Assembly: GCA_024642005.1 (NCBI GenBank)
Contig: JAHECA010000018.1
Coordinates: forward strand, 1-64,000
Direction of reading: 5' to 3'
Length of the DNA stretch: 64,000 bases
Source of the DNA: Robiginitalea sp.
GTDB lineage: Bacteria; Bacteroidota; Bacteroidia; Flavobacteriales; Flavobacteriaceae
The notes beneath the pieces were generated by a model. It made no database searches, was not told the origin of the DNA, and was given only the letters and a program-made list of their open reading frames with translations. Made by a program: the position numbers and the translations under genes. How positions within the stretch are numbered: the stretch's first letter is position 1; every line of letters starts with the position of its first letter. Shown here piece by piece: positions 47,488 through 56,365 of the stretch.

Positions 47488-48207
47488 ATGGAAACAGAAA
47501 ATAAACGAATTCTACTGGTAGAAGACGATCCGAATTTTGGCATCGTTCTGAAGGATTACCTTGCCATGAACGATTTTGACGTTACCCTGGCCAAAAACGG
47601 GATGGAAGGTTTTGAGAAATTCAAGCGGGAACCCTTTGACGTGTGTATCCTCGATGTGATGATGCCGTATAAAGACGGCTTTACCCTGGCCAAGGAGATT
47701 CGCGAGAAAAACGAGCACATCCCCATTATTTTCCTCACGGCCAAGACCATGAAGGAAGATGTGTTGAAAGGGTATAAGGCCGGGGCCGACGATTACCTGA
47801 ACAAGCCCTTCGATTCTGAGGTATTGCTCATGAAACTCAGGGCCATCCTGCAGCGCAAGTCTTCCGGCAACCTGGCAGACAGCAAGCAGCACGAATTTGA
47901 ATTCGGGGGCTTTCATCTGAATTCGAAGCTCCGTTTCCTGCGGTTTAAAGGCGAAGAGCCCATCAAGCTCTCCCCGAAGGAAAATGAGTTATTGCGGTTG
48001 CTGGCCCTCCACCAGAACGACCTGATGCCCCGCGAACTGGCCCTTACCAAAATCTGGCGCGACGATAACTACTTCACTTCCCGCAGCATGGACGTCTATA
48101 TTGCCAAATTGCGGAAGTACCTGAAGAAAGACGAAAGCGTCGAGATCCTGAACATCCATGGGGAAGGGTTCAGGCTGGTGGTCAGATCCGATTCTGAGAA
48201 GGCCTAG
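47488..48207 (+). CDS. OmpR-family response regulator (RprY-like)
   Basis: A 239-residue regulator. The receiver domain has acidic Asp13/Asp14, phospho-acceptor Asp56 in CILDVMMPYKDGF and Lys in FLTAKTMKED. The C-terminal winged helix (about 135-235) is of OmpR/PhoB type (LSPKENELLRLLALHQN, SRSMDVYIAKLRKYL). It partners the kinase just upstream. The regulon is unknown; relatives influence stress and sodium metabolism genes. Confidence 0.93.
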   Translation: METENKRILLVEDDPNFGIVLKDYLAMNDFDVTLAKNGMEGFEKFKREPFDVCILDVMMPYKDGFTLAKEIREKNEHIPIIFLTAKTMKEDVLKGYKAGADDYLNKPFDSEVLLMKLRAILQRKSSGNLADSKQHEFEFGGFHLNSKLRFLRFKGEEPIKLSPKENELLRLLALHQNDLMPRELALTKIWRDDNYFTSRSMDVYIAKLRKYLKKDESVEILNIHGEGFRLVVRSDSEKA

Positions 48208-48213
48208 GGCGAC

Positions 48214-48729
48214 TCACGGCAAGGTCCGGCAGCCACTGGCGGCCTCCCCGATTTGCTGCAGCATTTCGGCCACAGAAAGGGTTACGGGCAGGTGTATGCC
48301 ATAGGCGGGCACCTCCAGGGTGTCGAATTGTGAGCGCAGCAGGGCAGGTGGCATAAAGTGGCCTTTCCTGTTTTCGATGCGTTGTCTGATCTGTTCGAAA
48401 CTCCCCGTAAGCACAACCCAGGTTACCGCCTCTCCCAACCCTTCAGACAGCCATTCACGATAACTTTCCTTCAGGGCCGAACAACCAATAACCGCACCGG
48501 TTTGCAGATGTTCCCTGGCCAGGGCGTTCAACCCTTGCAACCACCCTTTGCGGTCGTGGTCGTTCAAAGGTTGCCCGGCAGCCATTTTGGCGATATTCTC
48601 AGGCAGGTGGTAGTCGTCTCCGTCAAAGAACCCGAGCCCCAGCTTTGCCGCAAGGGCTTTGCCCAGGGTGGTCTTGCCGCTGGCCGAAACCCCCATCACA
48701 AAATAGATCTCAGGCCTGGCTGTTTCCAT
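48214..48729 (-). CDS. Gluconokinase (GntK type)
   Basis: A 171-residue P-loop kinase that makes 6-phosphogluconate from gluconate. P-loop: VMGVSASGKTT; DGDDYHLPENIAKMAAGQPLND and DRKGWLQGL are characteristic. It overlaps miaA by 20 bases and is the last gene of the minus directon. It converges on the response regulator with a 6-base gap. Confidence 0.92.
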   Translation of the reverse strand: METARPEIYFVMGVSASGKTTLGKALAAKLGLGFFDGDDYHLPENIAKMAAGQPLNDHDRKGWLQGLNALAREHLQTGAVIGCSALKESYREWLSEGLGEAVTWVVLTGSFEQIRQRIENRKGHFMPPALLRSQFDTLEVPAYGIHLPVTLSVAEMLQQIGEAASGCRTLP

Positions 48730-49645
48730 CTGTCAAGTCGTTTATGCGAACCTCCAGGTACCTGGTTACCTCCTGCAGGGGAGCATCGTATTCAATCCAG
48801 TGTATTTCGGGGTTCCTGCGAAACCAGGTACCCTGCCGTTTGGCGAAGCGACGGGTGTTCTTCTTGATCTCAGACACGGCGGTTTTCAGGTCGGTTTCCC
48901 CGTCGAGGTAGCCGAATAATTCCTGATAACCCACTGTCTGCAGGGCATTGAGGTGCCTGCAGGGGTAGAGCGCCTCTGCTTCTGCCAAAAGCCCGGCCTG
49001 CATCATCTGATCGACCCGCACTTCGATACGTTCGTATACCAGCTCGCGGGGTGCGGTGATTCCCAGCGGGATATGCGTGAAAAAGTCGGGGGGTTGCTGC
49101 CTGCCCCTGAACGAACTGTAGGGCTTGCCACTGCTCAGGCAAACCTCCAGCGCACGGATGAGCCGGTGGGGGTTCTGCAGGTCTACTTCCCGGTAATAGA
49201 GCGGGTCGCGTTCCGATAGGAGCTGCTGCAGGGGTTCAAGCCCTCCTTTTTCGAATTGCACCGCAAGCTCGCGGCGCACCCCCGGCCGTACTTCCGGAAA
49301 GGCGTCCAGGCCCTGGGTAACCGCGTCGAGGTACATGCCGCTGCCCCCGACCATGATGAGCAGGTCGAATTTCCGGTACAGGTTTTTCATCAGGGCCAGG
49401 GCTTCCTCGCGGAAGGCACCTACCGAATAGTCGTCGTGGATGGAGCGGTGCCCGATAAAATGGTGCTTTGCCTGCTCCAGTTCGGCAGGGCTGGGCATGG
49501 CCGTTCCTATTTTCATTTCGGCGTAGAACTGGCGTGAATCGGCCGAAAGAATCTCGGTCTGGAAATGTCGGGCCAGGCTTATCGCCCAGGCCGTTTTCCC
49601 GATACCCGTGGGGCCGCATATGGTCAGCAGCAGCTTTTTCTTCAT
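48710..49645 (-). CDS. miaA: tRNA dimethylallyltransferase MiaA
   Basis: About 311 residues, starting at 49645. It adds a dimethylallyl group to A37 of tRNAs reading UNN codons. P-loop GPTGIGKTAWAISLA, SADSRQFY, and MVGGSGMYLDAVT, followed by the C-terminal RFAKRQGTWFR for tRNA binding. It starts 1 base after the ion-channel stop. Confidence 0.95.
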   Translation of the reverse strand: MKKKLLLTICGPTGIGKTAWAISLARHFQTEILSADSRQFYAEMKIGTAMPSPAELEQAKHHFIGHRSIHDDYSVGAFREEALALMKNLYRKFDLLIMVGGSGMYLDAVTQGLDAFPEVRPGVRRELAVQFEKGGLEPLQQLLSERDPLYYREVDLQNPHRLIRALEVCLSSGKPYSSFRGRQQPPDFFTHIPLGITAPRELVYERIEVRVDQMMQAGLLAEAEALYPCRHLNALQTVGYQELFGYLDGETDLKTAVSEIKKNTRRFAKRQGTWFRRNPEIHWIEYDAPLQEVTRYLEVRINDLTDGNSQA

Positions 49646-49646
49646 T

Positions 49647-50495
49647 TCAGTCGAGCGCCGATCCGCAGTTGTAACAATACCTGGCCCCATCGCGGTGCCC
49701 TTCGGACCCGCAGGTGTGGCAGGCCTGGGTGTTCAGCGACACTTCGGTAACCTGTCCGGGACCTTTTTTTCCGCCCTGACGGGCAAATTCGACCGTGACG
49801 ATCCCGGTGGGCACAGCGATGATGCCATATCCCAGAATCATCACAATGGTGGCGATAAGCTGACCGATTGTGGTCTGGGGGGCAATGTCGCCATAACCCA
49901 CTGTAGTAAGCGTTACTATGGTCCAGTAAATGCTGCGGGGGATGCTGGTAAAACCGGAGGCATCGCTTTCGATCAGGTACATGACGGTGCCCAGGATCAC
50001 CGATAAAATAAGCACGGCATAGATGAAGACGGCAATCTTGGTGCGGCTGGCCCTGAGGGCCTGCCTGAGCTGGGAGGCCTCCCCGATGAATTGCACCAGC
50101 TTCAGGATCCGGAAGACCCTGAGCAGTCGCAGGGCCCGCACGGCCAGCAATACCTGCGACCCCGCCACCAGGTAGGAGAGGTACAGGGGTATGGTGGCCA
50201 GAAAGTCGATAATGCCGTAAAAACTGAAAATATAGTGAGCGGGCTTGCGGATGCTGATAATTCGCGCAATGTACTCTACCGTAAAGAAAAGGGTGATGGC
50301 CCATTCCAGGGCAAGCAGGGTATCGTGGTAGTGTGCGTCGAATTCCTTAACGCTTTCGAGCATCACCAGTACCACGCTCAGAATGATTACAATGAGCAGG
50401 ATAATGTCGAACCATTTGCCCATGGGGGTATCTGCCTCGTAGATTACCTCATGGAGCTTGGCTTTCCACCTGCTTTGCCCGGGTTGTTCTTTCAC
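49647..50495 (-). CDS. Voltage-gated potassium channel with C-terminal zinc ribbon
   Basis: A 282-residue ion transport protein with six helices. S4 carries regularly spaced arginines (VRALRLLRVFRILKLV), and the pore selectivity filter is TTVGYGD. The cytosolic tail has a CxxC...CxxC element (CHTCG and CYNCG) consistent with a zinc ribbon. It probably conducts K+ through the inner membrane. It overlaps the exonuclease stop by 4 bases. Confidence 0.9.
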   Translation of the reverse strand: MKEQPGQSRWKAKLHEVIYEADTPMGKWFDIILLIVIILSVVLVMLESVKEFDAHYHDTLLALEWAITLFFTVEYIARIISIRKPAHYIFSFYGIIDFLATIPLYLSYLVAGSQVLLAVRALRLLRVFRILKLVQFIGEASQLRQALRASRTKIAVFIYAVLILSVILGTVMYLIESDASGFTSIPRSIYWTIVTLTTVGYGDIAPQTTIGQLIATIVMILGYGIIAVPTGIVTVEFARQGGKKGPGQVTEVSLNTQACHTCGSEGHRDGARYCYNCGSALD

Positions 50496-51616
50496 GGCTG
50501 CAGGTTGAGTTCGAGAACTTTCTGTACTTTTTTCTGTGCCAGGTACCCGGCCAGGACCCGCAGGCTTCCTTCCGTATCCTGGAGCGGGGTGAGCAGGGTT
50601 TCCAGGATGTGCTGGTGGTGAATCTGATGGTTCAGGGTAAAGTAGCCCACCCCTCTGAGCCTGCCTTCATGCAGCCACAGGGCTGAGTGCTCCCCGGTGG
50701 TGCGCCCGCGGTCTACCAGCAGCAGGTTGGTCATTTTCAGTTCAAAGGCAGTGCCGTTGATCAGCAGCGAGTCCTTGGGGGCAACTGGGGCTTTCTTTAT
50801 TTTGGTCCGGTAGGCCGGCCGGTTGCTCCGGGTCTCGGCATGGGCCTTTAGCAGGGCCATGAGCAGGCTGCCCGTGCGTTCAAACCGCACCTCGCGGGTA
50901 TGCTTCCGCAAGGCCCGTGAATGGGCTCCTTCTCCCGTAAAGTGGCGGTTCACTTCCATTTTCATATCGGGGGCCGCATTCAGGTAAAGCATTTCCCCTT
51001 CCTTGTTGTAGAGGTAGTAGACACCTGTTTCGCCAGGCACCGATTCGACCAGTTCGAGCTGCCTGCCCGAGAGCTCTCCGTGGGCTTCGGCCCTGACGAT
51101 TTCGCGCATTATGCTCTTTTCGGTATCGCGGTCGAGCAGCACCTGGAAAAGCTTCAGGGTTGCCAGGGCATCCCCGTTTGCCCGGTGGCGGTCGCTCATC
51201 GGTATGCCCAAGGCCCGGGTGAGCTTGCCCAGGCTGTGCGATTCGGCCTCAGGGATGAGTCGCTGTGACAAATCGACCGTACATAGTGTTTTTCGCTGGA
51301 AATCGTACCCCAGCCGCCTGAATTCGGTCCGCAAAATCCGGTAGTCAAAAGGGGCGTTGTGCGCCACGAGAACGGTGCCCTGGGTAATCTCCACGATGCG
51401 CTTGGCCACCTGGAAAAATTTGGGTGCCGTACGCACCATCTGCTCGTTTATACCGGTCAGCTTTTGCACATAGGGCTGTATGGCCCGTTCCGGATTAATC
51501 AGGCTGATAAATGTATCGACCACCTCAAAGCCGTCATAACGATGGATGGCAATTTCCGTTATGCCTTCCTCATTGTAGGCGCCTCCTGTGGTCTCGATGT
51601 CGATTACGGCATACAT
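50492..51616 (-). CDS. DnaQ-like 3'-5' exonuclease fused to a degenerate GIY-YIG-like domain
   Basis: About 374 residues. Residues 1-165 form a DEDDh exonuclease: Asp6 and Glu8 in VIDIETT, Asp91 in AHNAPFD, and His144/Asp149 in DRHRANGD. Residues about 193-275 resemble the UvrC/Cho N-terminal domain (ETGVYYLYNKEGEMLYL), but the catalytic Arg and Glu of GIY-YIG nucleases are not evident. The last 100 residues are unassigned. Start 51616 gives MYAVIDIE, as expected. Relatives in actinobacteria pair these domains; a role in DNA repair is inferred. Confidence 0.85.
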   Translation of the reverse strand: MYAVIDIETTGGAYNEEGITEIAIHRYDGFEVVDTFISLINPERAIQPYVQKLTGINEQMVRTAPKFFQVAKRIVEITQGTVLVAHNAPFDYRILRTEFRRLGYDFQRKTLCTVDLSQRLIPEAESHSLGKLTRALGIPMSDRHRANGDALATLKLFQVLLDRDTEKSIMREIVRAEAHGELSGRQLELVESVPGETGVYYLYNKEGEMLYLNAAPDMKMEVNRHFTGEGAHSRALRKHTREVRFERTGSLLMALLKAHAETRSNRPAYRTKIKKAPVAPKDSLLINGTAFELKMTNLLLVDRGRTTGEHSALWLHEGRLRGVGYFTLNHQIHHQHILETLLTPLQDTEGSLRVLAGYLAQKKVQKVLELNLQP

Positions 51617-51638
51617 AGGCGAAATGCGGGCCTTGCTC

Positions 51639-52292
51639 TCAGGGCCTCGTCCCAAAGATACTACTTCCTATCCTTACGAGCGTGCTGCCCGCATCCACAG
51701 CCATCTCATAATCGCCACTCATGCCCATAGAGAGTATGTTGGCCTCGGGATTGCCGGCAAACAACCGGTCGAACAACGTTTTCAGGCTGCGGAATTCACG
51801 CCTAACCTGGGCCTGGTCGTCGGTAAAGGTCGCCATGCCCATGAGGCCCCTGATGCGCACATGAGCTAACCCGGCCAGGTTGTCTCCGGAGATCAGGGCC
51901 TGCAATTCGGCGGCATCGAAGCCGAATTTGGTCGCTTCCTCGGCGATGTGCACCTGCAACAGGCAGTCGATGATCCGGTTTTCCTGTGCCCCGCGGCGAT
52001 TGATCTCCTCCAGCAGGCGCAGGCTGTCGACCCCGTGGACCAGGTGCACGAAGCCGGCCAGGTACTTGACCTTGTTCCGTTGCAGATGGCCGATCATGTG
52101 CCAGCGGATGTCGGGGGGAAGGGACATGGCCTTGCCTGCCATTTCCTGCACCTTGTTCTCGCCAAAATCGCGCTGCCCGGCCCTGTAGGCTTCCAGAATC
52201 TCGGCCTGGCTTTTGGTTTTGGACACGGCCACCAGTAAAACGCCTTCTGGGAGGCTTTCACGGATGGCTTTCAGGTTTTCGGCAATTCCCAT
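51639..52292 (-). CDS. YggS family PLP-binding protein
   Basis: A 217-residue PLP homeostasis protein (PROSC/YggS). Motifs: LVAVSKTKSQAEIL with the PLP Lys, FGENKVQE, WHMIGHLQRNKVKYL, and MGMSGDYEMAVDAGST near the C-terminus. It binds PLP without a known catalytic activity and buffers amino-acid and vitamin B6 metabolism. It lies 42 bases downstream of the 3-hydroxyacyl-CoA dehydrogenase gene. Confidence 0.95.
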   Translation of the reverse strand: MGIAENLKAIRESLPEGVLLVAVSKTKSQAEILEAYRAGQRDFGENKVQEMAGKAMSLPPDIRWHMIGHLQRNKVKYLAGFVHLVHGVDSLRLLEEINRRGAQENRIIDCLLQVHIAEEATKFGFDAAELQALISGDNLAGLAHVRIRGLMGMATFTDDQAQVRREFRSLKTLFDRLFAGNPEANILSMGMSGDYEMAVDAGSTLVRIGSSIFGTRP

Positions 52293-52334
52293 TGTTCGAG
52301 GTTTACAGATCGGCTGCAGCTAGGCGCTTTGAGT

Positions 52335-53222
52335 TCAGGCAAACTGGGAAGCTACCTGTTCGGCTTTGCGCGACTGGGCATAATCGTAAAACCCTTCGCC
52401 CGACTTTACCCCCAGCTTGCCGGCGGCTACCATTTTGACCAGCAGGGGGCAGGGTGCATATTTCGGGGCCCGGAAGCCGTTGTACATAACTTCCAGGATG
52501 GAGAGGCACACGTCGAGCCCAATGAAGTCGGCCAGTTGCAGGGGTCCCATCGGGTGGCCCATGCCCAGCTTCATGACCGTATCGATTTCCTGTACCCCGG
52601 CCACCCCGTGGTAGAGTGTTTCAATGGCCTCGTTTATCATGGGCATGAGAATGCGGTTGGCCACAAAGCCCGGGTAGTCGTTTACTTCTGTGGGTGTTTT
52701 GCCGAGCTTGCCCGAGAGCTCCAGTATCGTTTTGGTAACTGCGTCGCTGGTGCTGTAACCCCGGATAACCTCCACCAGCTTCATTACGGGCACAGGATTC
52801 ATGAAGTGCATCCCGATAACCTGCGCCGGGCGACCGGTAACGGCTGCTATCGCTGTGATGGATATCGAAGAGGTGTTCGTGGCCAGTATGGCACGGGCCG
52901 GGGCGTGTCTGTCCAGGTCGCGGAATATTTGCTTTTTGAGCTCGGCATTCTCGGTTGCCGCTTCCACCACCAGGTCGGCCTGGCCCACCCCTTTGTCGAG
53001 CGCCGTATGACCCGTAATATTTTTCAGGGTCGCTGCTACCTGGGCGGGCTGGAGCAGGTCGCGGGCTGCCATGCGTTCCAGGTTTTTTTCAATGGTGGCC
53101 AGGGCGCTGTTCAACCGCTCTTGGGATACATCGATGAGCGAGACCTGAAAACCGTGCTGGGCAAAAACGTGGGCAATGCCATTGCCCATGGTGCCGGCAC
53201 CGATAACTGCTATGTTTTTCAT
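52335..53222 (-). CDS. 3-hydroxyacyl-CoA dehydrogenase (3-hydroxybutyryl-CoA type)
   Basis: A 295-residue NAD-dependent dehydrogenase. N-terminal Rossmann motif IAVIGAGTMGNGIAHVFA, catalytic region IGMHFMNPVPVMKLVEVI with His, and C-terminal domain YPGFVANRILMPMINEAI and KLGMGHPMGPLQLADFIGLD. It oxidises 3-hydroxyacyl-CoA (short chain) in fatty-acid or butyrate-type metabolism. It follows the Gfo/Idh gene with 20 bases between. Confidence 0.93.
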   Translation of the reverse strand: MKNIAVIGAGTMGNGIAHVFAQHGFQVSLIDVSQERLNSALATIEKNLERMAARDLLQPAQVAATLKNITGHTALDKGVGQADLVVEAATENAELKKQIFRDLDRHAPARAILATNTSSISITAIAAVTGRPAQVIGMHFMNPVPVMKLVEVIRGYSTSDAVTKTILELSGKLGKTPTEVNDYPGFVANRILMPMINEAIETLYHGVAGVQEIDTVMKLGMGHPMGPLQLADFIGLDVCLSILEVMYNGFRAPKYAPCPLLVKMVAAGKLGVKSGEGFYDYAQSRKAEQVASQFA

Positions 53223-53242
53223 GATTGGGGTATTTGGTGTTG

Positions 53243-54229
53243 TTAGCGTGCGGAAGGTTCCGGGTTTGCCTCGAAGGCCTCGATGATGCGCAAGGCCACA
53301 TCCAGGGCCCGGGCTCCCTGGGCCAGGGTAACCGGGGGCTCTTGTCCCGATTCTATGGCCCCTGCAAATTGCTCTAGCTCGTCCAGGATGGCATTGTTGC
53401 TGCGGATCTCCGGGTTTTCGAAGTAGATCTGCTTTTTCAGCCCCTCGGCGTTTTGCAGGATCATGTCAAAGGGCTCGGGCTGGGCCGGGGCATCCTTCAT
53501 GCGCACCACTTCTACCTTCCGCTCCAGGAAATCGACCGAAATATAGGCATCGCGCTGAAAAAAGCGCGATTTGCGCATGTTTTTCAGGGAGATGCGGCTA
53601 GCGGTCAGGTTGGCAACACAGCCGTTTTCGAACACGATGCGGGCGTTGGCGATGTCGGGAGATCGGCTGATGACCGAAACCCCGCTGGCCTGTATGTCGC
53701 GTACCTCTGACTTCACCACGCTCAGAATAATGTCGATGTCGTGGATCATCAGGTCGAGCACCACAGGGACGTCGGTGCCCCGCGGATTGAATTCGGCCAG
53801 CCGGTGCGCCTCTATGAACATGGGCTGTTCCAGCAAAGAGGCAACAGCTGTGAATGCCGGGTTAAACCGCTCTACATGGCCCACCTGGGCCTTAACCTTA
53901 TGGCGCTTTAGCAGTTCCATGAGTTCCACGGCTTCGGCATGGGTATGGGTAACCGGCTTTTCGATGAAAACGTGCTTCCCGGCCTCTATGGCCTTGCGGG
54001 CACAGTCGTAGTGGGAGAGGGTAGGGGTTACCACGTCTACCATGTCTACCGCCCCGATCAGGCGGTTCATGTTGTCGAAATAGGGTATCCCGAATTCCTG
54101 AGAGACCTTTCGGCCCTGTATCTCATCCGGGTCGTAGAACCCGACCAGCTCATACCGGGCCGATTCCTTGAGCAACCGCAGGTGGATTTTTCCCAAATGG
54201 CCTGCTCCGAGTACTCCCGCTTGTATCAT
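53243..54229 (-). CDS. Gfo/Idh/MocA family oxidoreductase
   Basis: About 328 residues, starting at 54229 (MIQAGVLGAGHLGKIHLRLL). The N-terminal Rossmann fold has GAGHLG, EKPVTHTHAEAVEL is the EKP motif, and the C-terminal domain is typical. A promoter box at 54247-54254 lies just upstream; a potential start at 54259 would lie upstream of that box and is not used. Substrate unknown, probably a sugar or cyclitol derivative. It heads a seven-gene minus directon. Confidence 0.9.
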   Translation of the reverse strand: MIQAGVLGAGHLGKIHLRLLKESARYELVGFYDPDEIQGRKVSQEFGIPYFDNMNRLIGAVDMVDVVTPTLSHYDCARKAIEAGKHVFIEKPVTHTHAEAVELMELLKRHKVKAQVGHVERFNPAFTAVASLLEQPMFIEAHRLAEFNPRGTDVPVVLDLMIHDIDIILSVVKSEVRDIQASGVSVISRSPDIANARIVFENGCVANLTASRISLKNMRKSRFFQRDAYISVDFLERKVEVVRMKDAPAQPEPFDMILQNAEGLKKQIYFENPEIRSNNAILDELEQFAGAIESGQEPPVTLAQGARALDVALRIIEAFEANPEPSAR

Positions 54230-54246
54230 CTGCCTATACTTTTTGC

Positions 54247-54254
54247 CAAAAATA
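54247..54254 (-). promoter_or_regulatory. Candidate promoter of the Gfo/Idh-led directon
   Basis: Read on the minus strand, TATTTTTG matches TAnnTTTG and lies 17 bases before the ATG at 54229. Confidence 0.6.
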
Positions 54255-54377
54255 ATCATAGTTTGCGAGACCATCCCTAAAGGTGGGCACCTCAGGCCAC
54301 ATAAAAGGCCGCCCTGACCGTGCAGCCCGGGTATCCCCCGATTTTTACCAAACGACCCTTGGAGAAAACACCCGATA

Positions 54378-55049
54378 ATGTCTACCTTAGCAACAAACCA
54401 AACACCTTTGAAAGATACCCTTAAACACCGGGGCAAACGCAATCAGCTGGCCGAGATCCTGGTAACTAAAGGCATCGAAGACAAGGCTGTGCTGGCTGCC
54501 ATCCGGGCGGTTCCGCGCCACCTCTTCATAGACAGCAGCTTTGAAGACCACGCCTACCAGGATAAGGCCTTCCCCATTGACGCCGACCAGACCATTTCCC
54601 AGCCGTATACGGTTGCTTTCCAGACCAGCCTTTTGCATGTGAAGCCCGGCGACCGCATCCTGGAAATCGGTACGGGCAGCGGCTACCAGACGGCCGTTTT
54701 GCTGCATTTGAAAGCCCGGGTTTATACCGTGGAACGCCAACTGTCCCTGTTTAAGAAAACGAGCCTGTTTTTCAAGAAAATGGGCTACCGACCCAAAAAG
54801 TTTCTGTTCGGAGACGGCTACAAAGGTATGCCCGAGGAGGCACCTTTTGACGGGATCATCGTTACGGCCGGGGCGCCCGAAGTGCCTAAGCCCCTGCTGG
54901 CGCAACTGGCCATTGGGGGGAGGCTCGTTATCCCGGTTGGGGTCGCAGACCAGACCATGATGGTTATCCGGCGCAGTTCCGAACGTAAATTCGAACGGCA
55001 GTCGTGCGGAGCTTTCCGTTTCGTCCCCCTGCTCGAAGACAAGAATTGA
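54378..55049 (+). CDS. pcm: Protein-L-isoaspartate O-methyltransferase
   Basis: A 223-residue methyltransferase repairing isoaspartyl damage in proteins. Typical motifs: PRHLFI near the start, AFPIDADQTISQPYTVAFQT, the SAM motif LEIGTGSGYQTAVL and FDGIIVTAGAPEVP. It diverges from the Gfo/Idh gene and converges on smpB so closely that no base separates the two coding regions. Confidence 0.94.
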   Translation: MSTLATNQTPLKDTLKHRGKRNQLAEILVTKGIEDKAVLAAIRAVPRHLFIDSSFEDHAYQDKAFPIDADQTISQPYTVAFQTSLLHVKPGDRILEIGTGSGYQTAVLLHLKARVYTVERQLSLFKKTSLFFKKMGYRPKKFLFGDGYKGMPEEAPFDGIIVTAGAPEVPKPLLAQLAIGGRLVIPVGVADQTMMVIRRSSERKFERQSCGAFRFVPLLEDKN

Positions 55050-55511
55050 TCAGGTATTGTAGGTTTTTTTAACGCGGTCGAGCTGTCGCTTCGATTCGCG
55101 CGTTTTAATGGTTTCCCGCTTGTCGTATTGCTTTTTGCCGCGGGCCAGCGCTATCCGGAGCTTGGCCAGCCCCTTTTCGTTCACAAAAAGGTTCAGTGGC
55201 ACAATGGTGAGGCCGGTGGTGCGCACCTCCCTGTCGAGCTTGCGGAGTTCCTGACGTTTGAGCAGCAGCTTGCGGGAAGCCTTGGGTAGGTGGTTGTAAT
55301 GCGTGCCGTGGCTGTATTCTTCCACAGTCATGTTCACCACGAAGAGCTCGCCCTGTTCGTTGAATTCGCAGAAACTTTCGGAGATAGACGCCTTCCCTTC
55401 CCTGATCGACTTGATCTCGGTACCGGTCAAAACGATGCCAGCCACATAGGTGTCTAACACCTCGTAGTCGAACCGGGCCCGTTTGTTCTTGATGTCTATT
55501 TTTTTCTGCAT
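55050..55511 (-). CDS. smpB: SsrA-binding protein SmpB
   Basis: About 153 residues, starting at 55511 ([18 protein letters not shown]). It binds tmRNA and brings it to stalled ribosomes for trans-translation. Typical segments: [45 protein letters not shown], and a basic C-terminal tail ([12 protein letters not shown]-like). A promoter box ends only six bases upstream. Confidence 0.96.
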   Translation of the reverse strand: MQKKIDIKNKRARFDYEVLDTYVAGIVLTGTEIKSIREGKASISESFCEFNEQGELFVVNMTVEEYSHGTHYNHLPKASRKLLLKRQELRKLDREVRTTGLTIVPLNLFVNEKGLAKLRIALARGKKQYDKRETIKTRESKRQLDRVKKTYNT

Positions 55512-55517
55512 GGAAGG

Positions 55518-55525
55518 CAAAATTA
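55518..55525 (-). promoter_or_regulatory. Promoter box abutting the smpB start
   Basis: Read on the minus strand, TAATTTTG matches TAnnTTTG and ends six bases before the ATG, predicting a leaderless or almost leaderless mRNA. Confidence 0.55.
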
Positions 55526-55615
55526 GCACAAATAAAGCGTAAATGGCTTCACCAGACCCCGGCTTCTGATTATTCCGCCAGAATTTCCCAAATTTGCAAA
55601 AAAGAGATTCCCGCT

Positions 55616-56365
55616 ATGAAATACCTGATTGTCCTGCTGGGGGCTTTGGCCCTTGGAGCCTGTCGCGAATCGCGCGAACCGGCCCTCTCGGCAGAAGAGG
55701 TGGTTGGCCGCGCCATCGAGGTGGCCGGCGGCGACCGATACCGCACCAGCCGCATTGATTTTGAATTCCGGGACCGCCGTTACGTTTCCTATCTGGAGCA
55801 GGGCAGGCGGGTTTTACAACGCCTGACCCCAACCGATTCTGCCCTTATCGAAGATACCCGCTTCGACGACGGCTTCAGGCGCCGCATCGGTGATTCGACC
55901 TTAATCCTTCCCGACAGTATCAGCCGGAAGTTCTCCAATTCGGTCAATTCGGTCCATTATTTTGCCTACCTGCCCTACGGCCTGAACGGGGAAGCTGTGC
56001 AGAAAGAACTGCTGGGCATTGTTCGCATCGGGGAGTCTGATTACTACAAGATCCGCGTCACCTTCCGGCAGGAGGGCGGAGGAGACGATTACCAGGATGT
56101 TTTCGTCTACTGGTTCAACACCCAGACCTTCCGACCCGATTATCTGGCCTATGAATACCTTACAGACGGGGGCGGCATGCGCTTCAGGGAGGCGTACAAC
56201 GACCGGGAAGTTGGAGGCATTTGGTTCGCCGATTACAGGAACCTGAAGCCCGTAAAAGAAGTGCCGGTAACCAGCCTCGACAGCCTGTTTGCCCTGGGCG
56301 AACTCGAAGAACTGTCGGTAGTGGAACTAATAGATATCCGGGTTAGTCCGGGCAATTACAACTAA
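55616..56365 (+). CDS. DUF6503-like lipoprotein
   Basis: A 249-residue protein with a lipoprotein signal (LLGALALGACRES). The body has beta-rich segments such as ISRKFSNSVNSVHYFAYLPYGLN and DDYQDVFVYWFNTQTF. It resembles DUF6503 flavobacterial lipoproteins; relatives have, as I recall, been mislabelled deoxyribose-phosphate aldolase, for which no motif is present. Function unknown. Its 3' end overlaps the opposing gene by 23 bases. Confidence 0.72.
   Translation: MKYLIVLLGALALGACRESREPALSAEEVVGRAIEVAGGDRYRTSRIDFEFRDRRYVSYLEQGRRVLQRLTPTDSALIEDTRFDDGFRRRIGDSTLILPDSISRKFSNSVNSVHYFAYLPYGLNGEAVQKELLGIVRIGESDYYKIRVTFRQEGGGDDYQDVFVYWFNTQTFRPDYLAYEYLTDGGGMRFREAYNDREVGGIWFADYRNLKPVKEVPVTSLDSLFALGELEELSVVELIDIRVSPGNYN

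Noticed and set aside
52329-53246. 305-codon open frame antisense to the 3-hydroxyacyl-CoA dehydrogenase
   Set aside because: No family features; the dehydrogenase on the minus strand is unambiguous.
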